Source: Verrucomicrobiales bacterium (GTDB lineage: Bacteria > Verrucomicrobiota > Verrucomicrobiia > Limisphaerales > UBA1100). Taken from it: a DNA stretch of 7,835 bases. Position 1 is the first letter of the stretch, and each line of letters begins with the position of its first letter. Shown piece after piece: positions 1-6,600 of this stretch. The position numbers and the translations under genes were made by a program. The stretch spans positions 1 to 7,835 of the forward strand of contig PBPF01000116.1 in the NCBI GenBank assembly GCA_002724615.1, given 5' to 3'. Under the pieces are notes generated by a model. That model ran no database searches, was not told the origin of the DNA, and was given only the letters and a program-made list of their open reading frames with translations.

Positions 1-1259
1 GGACGTTGAACATCCTGATGGATGGGTTGAGGTGTAGATGGCTGGGCTGGTAGTTTAATGGAAGTGGTGTCGGACTCAGCTGAAGCAGTGGTCAATAAGG
101 ATGCGCCACGACCTTCTGTCCGGATCCACTCGGCTATGACGTCTGCATTTGCCGGACGGCGGTGTGCCTCCTTTTGCAAGCAAGCCATAACCATGGCGCT
201 AACGTAGTCGGGAATGTGGTTCTTTAGCCCAATTTCGGTCAATCTGGAGTGCATGCTCGGCGCTGGTTCATGGATAACCTGATAACTGATGTCGCCCGTG
301 TAAAATGGAGCCCGACTGGTTAGGAGATCGTACAGAGTCGCACCCAGTGAGTAGATATCATCACTGGCCTGCGGCACTTCTCCGCGGGTTTGCTGCGGGC
401 CCATAAACATTCGTGTGCCCATAATGAAGCCGGCTGTAGAGGAGCGACTGGCGGAATCGACCATGGAAGCAGCAATCCCAAAGTCGGCAAGTTTTAGGTT
501 GCCCCGCATATCAAGCATGAGGTTCGAAGGCTTGATATCGCGGTGGACAACGCGTTGCTTGTGGGCAAAGGCAAGTGCCTCGCAAAGCTGAACAGTAAGT
601 GGCTGCAGCTCTTGCCAGCGCATGAGATTATGTTCCTTACGGGCGCGAACAGTAGCCAGATCGGTCCCCTCAACAAACTCCATGGCAATAAAAGGCTGCC
701 CATCAGGCGGAATGATAAGGTCGTGAATACGAATGATGTTTGGGTGAGAGAGGCGACGAGTTTTTTGAGTTTCCCGCTTCAGTTCACTGATAGATTGGGC
801 ATCCCCAGCCATCTCAGGCGGCAAGCGCTTGAGTGCGACATCTTCATCAAGCTGCTGGTCGTTAGCCAGCCAGACTTCACCCCGACCTCCGCGCCCTAGC
901 ATGCGAACCAAGAGATATCGCCCAGCTAACACTGCGCCTGGCCCTAGGTCACCGGCTTCTGGTTCCAATAATATCTGGAGATCTCCGACGCTAAATTGCT
1001 GCCCAGTTTGAAGTCGCAATTTGCCACGTACAGCAATGTCATCAATAAAAGTACCAGCACTGCTGCCCAAGTCCTCCACGAACATGCCTTCCGGTGAGAG
1101 TGTCAGCCGGGCGTGTTCCCATGAGATGTGTTCCGCATTAATTAAAATAGAAGACTTTTCATCACGACCGATAGAATGGACCCCCTCTCCCAACAAGAGT
1201 TCACCCAGCACGACCCCAGTGCTGTCGACGACCTTGGCCTTGACGCGAATGTCCGGCAC
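1..1259 (-). CDS. FHA domain-Ser/Thr protein kinase (partial, C-terminus beyond left edge)
   Basis: This is a eukaryotic-type Ser/Thr kinase with an N-terminal forkhead-associated domain; 419 codons are visible and the frame is still open at the left edge. The FHA domain (about residues 7-90) keeps its phosphothreonine-binding core: SIGRD with G31-R32, SWEH at 46-49, and DLGSSAGTF at 63-71. The kinase domain (about 115-395) has the glycine loop GRGGRGEVW, the VALK lysine at 144, the HRDIKPSN catalytic loop with Asp241, and DFG at 259-261, so it should be active. The APE-like motif reads MGPQQ, with Gln where Glu is usual. After about residue 395 comes a Ser/Thr/Pro/Gln-rich linker; any membrane or sensor domain lies outside the window. 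GTG at 1259 is chosen as start because the next upstream option (TTG 1301) nearly abuts the tRNA gene and the FHA fold begins a few residues in. I see no clear ribosome binding site. The FHA domain probably binds a phosphorylated substrate or the kinase itself. Substrate unknown; family call very secure. Confidence 0.95.
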   Translation of the reverse strand, partial: MPDIRVKAKVVDSTGVVLGELLLGEGVHSIGRDEKSSILINAEHISWEHARLTLSPEGMFVEDLGSSAGTFIDDIAVRGKLRLQTGQQFSVGDLQILLEPEAGDLGPGAVLAGRYLLVRMLGRGGRGEVWLANDQQLDEDVALKRLPPEMAGDAQSISELKRETQKTRRLSHPNIIRIHDLIIPPDGQPFIAMEFVEGTDLATVRARKEHNLMRWQELQPLTVQLCEALAFAHKQRVVHRDIKPSNLMLDMRGNLKLADFGIAASMVDSASRSSTAGFIMGTRMFMGPQQTRGEVPQASDDIYSLGATLYDLLTSRAPFYTGDISYQVIHEPAPSMHSRLTEIGLKNHIPDYVSAMVMACLQKEAHRRPANADVIAEWIRTEGRGASLLTTASAESDTTSIKLPAQPSTPQPIHQDVQR

Positions 1260-1305
1260 GAAGGCGGAGTGTAGACCAAAGACACGCCCTGCGGAAGGCA
1301 AAGAA

Positions 1306-1397
1306 TGGCGGAGAGAGAGGGATTCGAACCCTCGGAAGAGAATTAACCCTTCACAGGTTTAGCAAACCTGCGCCTTAAGCCACTCGGCCACCTCTCC
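1306..1397 (-). tRNA. tRNA-Ser(GCU), CCA encoded
   Basis: This is a 92-nt class II tRNA gene reading AGC/AGU serine codons. The acceptor stem GGAGAGG (1391-1397) pairs with UCUCUCC (1310-1316) through one G-U pair. The discriminator is G at 1309 and CCA is encoded at 1306-1308. The T arm is GAGGG-TTCGAAT-CCCTC, and the D arm is GCCGAGTGGC-like with an AAGGC end. The anticodon stem CAGGT/ACCTG encloses TTGCTAA, giving anticodon GCU at 1361-1363. The long variable arm typical of serine tRNA folds as GAAGGG/CTCTTC with a six-base loop. It lies on the same strand as the kinase and 46 bases upstream of its start, so read-through into the kinase is possible. I see no terminator between them. Confidence 0.97.
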
Positions 1398-1464
1398 GGT
1401 GGCGGCATTCTTGCCTCAGGAAGGGTGCTCCGGCAACGAAATTTGTGAGTAAACCGGCCATGTT

Positions 1465-1492
1465 AAAAAAAGACCAACCGGCGATACAGGTT
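1465..1492 (-). terminator. Weak Rho-independent terminator candidate, minus strand
   Basis: Read on the minus strand, AACC (1489-1492) and GGTT (1476-1479) can form a 4-bp stem with a 9-base loop. After GGTC comes an uninterrupted run of seven T (1465-1471). The T run is good, but the stem is too short for a strong terminator and is four bases away from it. It would end transcription arriving from the YbjN-like gene before the tRNA. Confidence 0.25.
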
Positions 1493-1535
1493 CATTCTAT
1501 TTGTTTAACTTCATTCGCAAGTAATATGGCGTCAA

Positions 1536-1556
1536 GGTCCCGCAATGGCGTGGACC
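1536..1556 (+). repeat. Stem-loop 1 of the 1536-1762 structured stretch
   Basis: GGTCC-CGC pairs with GCG-(T bulge)-GGACC around an AATG loop. That gives eight base pairs with a single bulged T on the 3' side, all Watson-Crick. It sits nine bases after a TAATAT box at 1522-1527 that could serve as a plus-strand -10 element. It is read by eye and no folding energy was calculated. Confidence 0.55.
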
Positions 1557-1580
1557 ACCCTCATCTTCCAACTGGAAATG

Positions 1581-1607
1581 GGCGTGATGAGAAATTTCAT
1601 CTATGCC
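1581..1607 (+). repeat. Stem-loop 2 of the structured stretch, 10 bp
   Basis: GGCGT-GATGA pairs with TCATC-(T bulge)-ATGCC around the loop GAAATT. There are ten pairs, with one bulged T on the 3' side as in stem-loop 1. One pair is G-U on the plus strand and would be a C-A mismatch on the minus strand, so an RNA made from the plus strand folds better. A shorter inverted repeat (TTCCA/TGGAA, 1566-1577) lies between this element and the previous one. Confidence 0.55.
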
Positions 1608-1620
1608 AATCAAAGTTTTG

Positions 1621-1635
1621 TCGGCCAAATGCCGA
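1621..1635. repeat. Short stem-loop TCGGC/GCCGA
   Basis: This is a perfect 5-bp stem with a CAAAT loop. Stems of this size are common by chance; it is listed because it continues the chain of hairpins. Confidence 0.4.
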
Positions 1636-1654
1636 GCCTCTATTCGATGATTCC

Positions 1655-1670
1655 GGCCTGCCCGAAGGCC
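1655..1670. repeat. Short stem-loop GGCCT/AGGCC
   Basis: This is a perfect 5-bp GC-rich stem with the loop GCCCGA. It has no T run on either side, so it is not a canonical terminator. Confidence 0.4.
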
Positions 1671-1693
1671 TCTTAACTACTGATTTCGCAGCC

Positions 1694-1762
1694 GGCAGTC
1701 TAACGCATGAATCATCAGGCGGAATGTTTGCGCGTATCCATTCCCTTAGTCGTCAGACTGCC
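1694..1762. repeat. Nested inverted repeat around the YbjN-like stop codon
   Basis: GGCAGTCT (1694-1701) and AGACTGCC (1755-1762) are a perfect 8-bp inverted repeat. Nested inside is a second perfect one, GGAATG (1721-1726) and CATTCC (1739-1744), with a 12-base loop. The right outer arm lies in the last codons of the YbjN-like gene and its stop codon (1746-1748) falls between the arms. A transcript from either strand could fold here, for example to protect the 3' end of the message. There is no T run, so it is not a standard terminator. Confidence 0.5.
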
Positions 1763-2309
1763 CATCTTGATCATCATTCCGCTTGGGCGGAAGTTGGATA
1801 CGAATAGTTTTACGTCCTTTGTCGTCATCGTCGGATTCATTATCCAAATCCCCCGACATATCTCTTTCCCATGCATCAAGGGCTCGAGTCGGCGGAATCC
1901 CCCCAAAAGCTACCGCCATAAAAACCGGCAGAAAAAATCCCATCGTGTTGGCGGCATTACGAATCAATTGGCAGATGGCGTCGGGCTGCACATCCCCGTA
2001 TTCAGGCAGAGCACAGGTTGCCCGGGCTGAAATCACTCCCTCATCATAATCAAACTCGAGCCTCACCTTCCCGGTACAGGATGACAGACGCGCAAGTAGT
2101 TCAGCTACAGCAGCCTTTGACTTTATGGGCACTTTTGGGCCTGCAAATACCGTAACCATCCCATAGTCACCAGACTCATGTACCAGCAGATGGTGAATCC
2201 CCGATCGGCAATACAAAACCCCTCGCAAATCCGTGCCCTCATCACCCAAGTGATAGCCAATGTTTGCTTCTTCACAAAACGCAATTGCTGCTTCTACAAA
2301 GTTACTCAT
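1746..2309 (-). CDS. YbjN-like domain protein with acidic C-terminal tail
   Basis: This predicted soluble protein of 187 residues has no signal peptide or membrane segment. Residues 1-145 resemble the YbjN family (PF10722-like), whose fold is related to type III secretion chaperones. They show an alternating strand pattern (GVLYCRSGIHHLLVH, YGMVTVFAGPKV), a helix (AVAELLARLSS), then LEFDYDEGVISARATCALP, and a long helix leading to FFLPVFMAVAFGG, the usual YbjN end. No enzymatic motif is visible. The tail from about 150 is charged and probably disordered, with a run of Asp at 160-163 and another acidic stretch at the end. ATG 2309 is preferred over the in-frame TTG at 2330 because AAAGAGGG lies eight bases before it. 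The gene is divergent from rmuC. Family members are linked to stress and motility regulation in enterobacteria; the role here is unknown. The family call rests on pattern, so moderate certainty. Confidence 0.8.
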   Translation of the reverse strand: MSNFVEAAIAFCEEANIGYHLGDEGTDLRGVLYCRSGIHHLLVHESGDYGMVTVFAGPKVPIKSKAAVAELLARLSSCTGKVRLEFDYDEGVISARATCALPEYGDVQPDAICQLIRNAANTMGFFLPVFMAVAFGGIPPTRALDAWERDMSGDLDNESDDDDKGRKTIRIQLPPKRNDDQDGQSDD

Positions 2310-2471
2310 CAGGATCGCCCTCTTTAACAATGTACCACATTTTTCTGAAAAAGCAAAAATGCCTTAATGGACGGACAATGTACCCTGATTCATACTCAAT
2401 ATATTGACTATATGGGTCGAAGCACCTCGTATTGACTTGCCAATTAGCCTGACGAATTCGAACATTTCGGC
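2310..2471. promoter_or_regulatory. Divergent intergenic region with direct repeats and an AT-rich palindrome
   Basis: This stretch separates the YbjN-like gene (left) from rmuC (right) and must hold both promoters. ACAATGTACC occurs twice exactly, at 2327-2336 and 2375-2384. Between the copies, CATTTTT (2338-2344) and AAAAATG (2355-2361) form an inverted repeat, and TTTTTC/GAAAAA (2340-2352) forms an overlapping one. On the minus strand, TACATT inside the left repeat could be a -10 box, with TTGCTT 16 bases upstream. For rmuC, TATTGACT occurs at 2402-2409 and 2430-2437. The second copy contains TTGACT as a possible -35, but the matching -10 (AATTCG) is poor and would give almost no leader. 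Promoter assignments are tentative; the repeats are plainly visible. Confidence 0.5.
2318..2325 (-). promoter_or_regulatory. Ribosome binding site deciding the YbjN-like start
   Basis: AAAGAGGG on the minus strand lies eight bases upstream of ATG 2309. The alternative TTG start at 2330 would place this site inside the coding region, so the ATG is favoured. Confidence 0.7.
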
Positions 2472-3578
2472 GTGGAGATTGTTTTGCCCATTTTTCTTTT
2501 TATCGCCGGATTTTGCATCGGCGCTTGGCTGATGCGATTGGTAAACCAGAAGGAATTGGAGGCACGCGAAAGCTCGTCAGCAGAAATGGAATTAGCCTTC
2601 AGCAAGTTGTCAAAAGAAGCTCTCTCTGAAAGCCAAAAGCAGTTTTTGGAATTAGCGAAATACGAATTCGATAAATTACAGTCCAGCTCAGGCGAGCACT
2701 TAAGTCAGAAAAAGGAGCTAATTGACGCCAGCCTAAAGAACATCGACAAATCGCTGCGCCAACTTGGCGAAGGCACGACTGGGCTTCGTGAGCAAATGAG
2801 AATCTCGGGCGACCGGATTGATAGCCTGAATACAACAACGGATCAACTTCGTGCTATTCTTTCCAGCAGTCAAGCACGTGGACAATGGGGTGAAAGAATG
2901 GTCGAGGATATCCTGGAGTTCCTGGGTTTAGTGGAAAAAGTTAACTACACAAAACAATCCCAAGAAGGAGAAGGCCGGCCGGATTTCACATTCATGCTAC
3001 CTAAGGACAAGCGCTTGAATATGGATGTCAAATTCCCCATAGCCCACTACGAGGAATATTTGGCCACGGATGATGAAAAGCTGAGACTAGCAGCAAAGAA
3101 ACAGTTTCTGGCTGATATCCGAAACCACGTGCGGGCCGTTTCGCAGCGCTCATATGTAGATCCAGCTGGAGGCACAGTCGATTATGTTCTGCTGTTCATA
3201 CCCAATGAGAGCATTTACAGCTTCATCAACCGGGAAGATCACGAATTGATCGATTTTGCGATGGAGCGCAAAATTGTTTTGTGTTCGCCGTTGACGCTCT
3301 ATGCAATCCTGTCACTTATACGTCAATCTGTGGCCAGCTTTGCCGTAGAACAAAAAGCAGGTGATTTGCAAAAGTTAGTACAAGACTTCAGCCTTCAATG
3401 GGAAAAATACGGGGAAAAGCTTGATGCGATGGGCAAATCGTTGGGCGCAGCGCAAAACCACTTTGAAGGATTACAAACCACACGGGCAAATACCCTTGAA
3501 AAACCCATGCGAAAGATTCTTGACCTAAATCTGGATCAGCAAGAGGACGATCCTTCGCTGCCTGAATCAAAACAGTAA
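2472..3578 (+). CDS. rmuC: DNA recombination protein RmuC
   Basis: RmuC-family protein (PF02646) of 368 residues, shorter than the roughly 475-residue E. coli protein. In E. coli, RmuC limits recombination at inverted repeats and is a predicted nuclease. Residues 3-24 form one N-terminal membrane anchor (IVLPIFLFIAGFCIGAWL). Residues 25-135 are a charged, coiled-coil-like stretch. The core domain (about 135-340) begins with the family signature ARGQWGERMVEDIL (W139-G140-E141). It continues with RPDFTFMLP (Asp171) and LNMDVKFPI (Asp185, Lys187), matching a PD-(D/E)XK nuclease layout, then the conserved FIPNE at 243-247. The key residues are present, so the enzyme is probably functional. The start is GTG 2472, the only usable start after an in-frame TAG at 2445; the ribosome binding site is weak. 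It is the first of three genes in the same direction and lies 54 bases before the next. The short C-terminal tail is acidic. Confidence 0.96.
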   Translation: MEIVLPIFLFIAGFCIGAWLMRLVNQKELEARESSSAEMELAFSKLSKEALSESQKQFLELAKYEFDKLQSSSGEHLSQKKELIDASLKNIDKSLRQLGEGTTGLREQMRISGDRIDSLNTTTDQLRAILSSSQARGQWGERMVEDILEFLGLVEKVNYTKQSQEGEGRPDFTFMLPKDKRLNMDVKFPIAHYEEYLATDDEKLRLAAKKQFLADIRNHVRAVSQRSYVDPAGGTVDYVLLFIPNESIYSFINREDHELIDFAMERKIVLCSPLTLYAILSLIRQSVASFAVEQKAGDLQKLVQDFSLQWEKYGEKLDAMGKSLGAAQNHFEGLQTTRANTLEKPMRKILDLNLDQQEDDPSLPESKQ

Positions 3579-3616
3579 ACTTCTGACGTTGATTGCTCGA
3601 ATTGCCGTTTTGTGCT

Positions 3617-3621
3617 AGGAG
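3617..3621 (+). promoter_or_regulatory. Ribosome binding site deciding the start of the cytochrome/DUF1549 gene
   Basis: AGGAG lies 11 bases upstream of ATG 3633. Starting instead at GTG 3612 would put this site inside the gene and add seven residues before a well-formed signal peptide, so ATG 3633 is preferred. The spacing is a little long. Confidence 0.6.
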
Positions 3622-3632
3622 TCAAAGACCTT

Positions 3633-6600
3633 ATGCAACTTGTCCGCATTTTTTTAATCATCCTGACAAGCGCTGTCTTATCTGGAGCGGAGCCGTTACC
3701 CGAAGTTGTTAGTTTCAATCGGGATATCCGGCCGATTCTCTCCGATAATTGCTTCCTGTGTCATGGACCGGACAAGGGCCGGCGCAAGGCAGGATTGCGG
3801 CTTGATCTTGAGGCGGAAGCGACCAAGGAACGCAAAGGCACCCGCGCTGTCTCCCCACGTGATTTGGCGGAAAGCGAGCTGTGGACAAGGATTACTTCAA
3901 GCGACGCTGATGAAAAGATGCCGCCAAAGGATTCAAAGAAATCGTTGAACGCAAGAGAAATTGCGCTGGTAAAAAAATGGATTGAACAGGGTGCAAAATA
4001 CGAAGGGCACTGGGCATTTATATCTCCCAGAGCAACGGACTTGCCGGCAACAAAATCCAAATGGGGAAACAACCCAATTGACCGTTTTGTTCTCGCGCGA
4101 ATGGAATCCAAAGGATACCTGCCATCCCGTGAGGCAACACGGGAAATCTTGATTCGGAGAGTGACATTTGACCTCACCGGCCTTCCGCCAACATTAAAGG
4201 AGGTGGATGCCTTCGTAAAAGATAAGAGCCCGGATGCGTACGAAAAGGTTGTCGACCGCCTACTATCAACCAAGGCATATGCAGAACGCATGACGCTGCA
4301 CTGGATGGACGTAGCGCGTTACGGTGACAGCAGTGTACATCACGCAGACGGGCCACGCACGATGTGGCCGTGGCGCGACTGGGTGATCGATGCTTACGAT
4401 AAAAACAAGCCGTTTAGCGACTTCGCAACGGAGCAACTGGCAGGCGACTTGATACCCAATGCTACAGTTGCACAAAAAGTGGCCACGGGCTTCAACCGAA
4501 ATCATGGAACGACGGATGAAGGAGGGCTAATCGTCGAGGAATATCGCGTGGAATACGTAGTGGATCGTGTGAAGACAACAGGCAATGTGTTCCTTGGCTT
4601 GAGCGTTGAGTGCGCACAGTGCCACAGCCATAAGTACGACCCAATCAGCCAGAAAGAGTATTACGAGTTTTTTGCTTTTTTTAATAACAACGCAGACAGC
4701 GGCAAACAAACACGCAACGGAAATGCGCCGCCGATGGTCAACGTGGTTAGCCCGGACAACCAAGCGAAATTGAAGTTAGCCGAGGAACGCATAAAGACAC
4801 TGGACCGGCAACTTGCTGAACACAAAAGGAATGCCGGGCCATCATTTGAGAAATGGGCGACGGCTGCAGCCAAGAATCTGGGGAAAAAGCCCGTTGAGCC
4901 GTCGGGCTTAATGGCGCATTTGCCCCTGGATGTGTTCAAAGGCCGTAAAACGGCGGATGTAGTAAATGAAAAAGCAACGGCCAACTGGGAAGGTGGCGGA
5001 CGGACAATTGGCGGAAAATTTGGTGGTGCATTTCGCGTGGAAGGCAATGGGTTCATAAACGTTAAAGGCATCCAGCCACCAGAATGGAATCAGCCGTTCA
5101 GTTTCGGCTGCTGGGTTAAGCCAGACGCGGGCAACGCCAGTGGGGCGTTGTTCAGTAAAATGAACGAAGCAAACGCATTTCGCGGATTTGACTTTTGGCT
5201 TCAAAACGGAGCGCCGGGCACACATTTAATCAGCCAGTGGCAGGGCAACGCGGTAAAGGTAGTGGGCAAACAAAAGGTCAAGGCCAAGGAGTGGTCGCAT
5301 GTGTTCGTTACATATGATGGTTCGGGAAAGGCGACGGGCACGCGCGTTTATCTAAACGGCAAACTGATCGCCCACAATGTGGAAGCTGATGGACTAAACG
5401 GAACAATCCAGACACCAAAGGATTTTCGTATCGGAAGGCGGTTCAGCTCGGCCCAAGCAAACAACATCGAAATCGATGATGTGCGCCTGTACAACCGGGC
5501 CTTGACCACCGCTGAAGTGGCATCACTTGCGGGCAATAACCCGATCGCCCCACTTCTGGCAATAGCTCCGGACAAGCGCGATGCGCGACAGAAGGAAACT
5601 CTCTTGAATCATTTCCTCCAGAACATCGATAAGAATTACCAGAAACTCATTGCTGAAAAACGTGCCGCCGAAAAACAGCGAGCTGATATTAGCAAAAGCA
5701 AAATCACCTCAATGGTCATGGGGGATCGCCCTCAAATGCGCCCCACCTACCTTCTGGAGAGGGGTCATTACGAGCACGCCAAGAAGGATGAAGTCATCAA
5801 GCCGAATGTGCCGTCATTCCTCCCACCAATGCCGGAGGATACACCCGCCAACCGCCTTGGCTTGGCCAAATGGCTAATGCGCCCGGATCATCCTTTGACG
5901 GCACGCGTGGCAGTAAACCGCTACTGGTCACTCCTTTTTGGTCGCGGCATTGTGCAGTCAGTCTCCGATTTTGGCACACAAGGCGAATGGCCAAGCCACC
6001 CGCAGTTGCTCGACTGGCTGGCTTTGGACTTTATCAAGAGCAAATGGAACATAAAGCGCGCCCTAAAACAAATGGTGATGAGTGCCACCTACAGGCAGTC
6101 ATCGCGCATTACACGGGATCTGTATGTAAAAGACCCCACCAATATTTTGCTGTCACGCGGACCACGTTTTCGATTACAGGGCGAGTTTGTGCGCGACAAC
6201 GCACTAGCGGCCAGCGGATTACTGGTTCGCAAGGTTGGCGGTCCCGGAGTGCGACCATACCAGCCACCAGGGCTATGGAATGAAGTCAGCCTGAGCGGGA
6301 ATGTGCGCTTCCGCCAAGACAAGGGTGAGGGACTTTACCGGCGCAGCATGTACACCTATTGGAAGCGCTCTGCGCCAGCGCCATCGATGACTATTTTTGA
6401 TGCTCCCACACGAGAAAAATGCATGGTCGAACGCCCTCGCACAAATACACCACTGCAAGCTTTGGTATCGCTAAATGACCCACAATTTATTGAGGCGGCT
6501 CGTCACCTGGCCAAACGCATCATGAAAGAAGGCGGCGTCACCCCCGAGGAACGCATCACGCATGGCTACAGGCTCGTGGCTTCACGCTCACCCAAACCGG

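Larger units (their letters stand above)
1398..1745. other. Gene-poor interval of about 350 bases, rich in inverted repeats
   Basis: No recognisable protein gene fits here. Open frames exist on both strands (plus 1545-1676, minus 1497-1676, plus 1445-1807), but none has a ribosome binding site or a product I recognise. From about 1536 the sequence is full of short inverted repeats, entered separately. The tRNA promoter must lie just to the right of 1397, but I cannot pick convincing -35 and -10 boxes. A run of seven A at 1465-1471 (T on the minus strand) is the only terminator-like signal. The interval may be the 3' untranslated region of the YbjN-like gene, a small RNA locus, or plain spacer. 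Confidence 0.6.

Noticed and set aside
1021..1362. Plus-strand open frame of 113 codons ending in a RERDSNPRKR-like peptide
   Set aside because: Its end is the antisense translation of the tRNA-Ser gene, a well-known artefact, and the rest is antisense to the FHA domain of the kinase.
701..1726. Exact 14-bp direct repeat CATCAGGCGGAATG at 701-714 and 1713-1726
   Set aside because: The first copy is inside the conserved kinase coding region and the match does not extend further. A 14-bp match in a window of this size has roughly a one in ten chance of arising randomly.
1445..1807. Plus-strand open frame of 120 codons
   Set aside because: It has no ribosome binding site, overlaps the end of the YbjN-like gene on the other strand, has unconvincing composition, and runs through the inverted repeats.
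1707..2049. Two plus-strand open frames (1707-2030 and 1783-2049)
   Set aside because: They are shadows of the YbjN-like gene, which has a good ribosome binding site and a family-like sequence.
3579..3632. Possible terminator or promoter between rmuC and the cytochrome gene
   Set aside because: I found no hairpin with a T run and no convincing -35/-10 pair; only the ribosome binding site is supported.
3761..5225. Several minus-strand open frames opposite the cytochrome/DUF1549 gene
   Set aside because: They lie entirely antisense to strongly conserved coding sequence and have no recognisable product.
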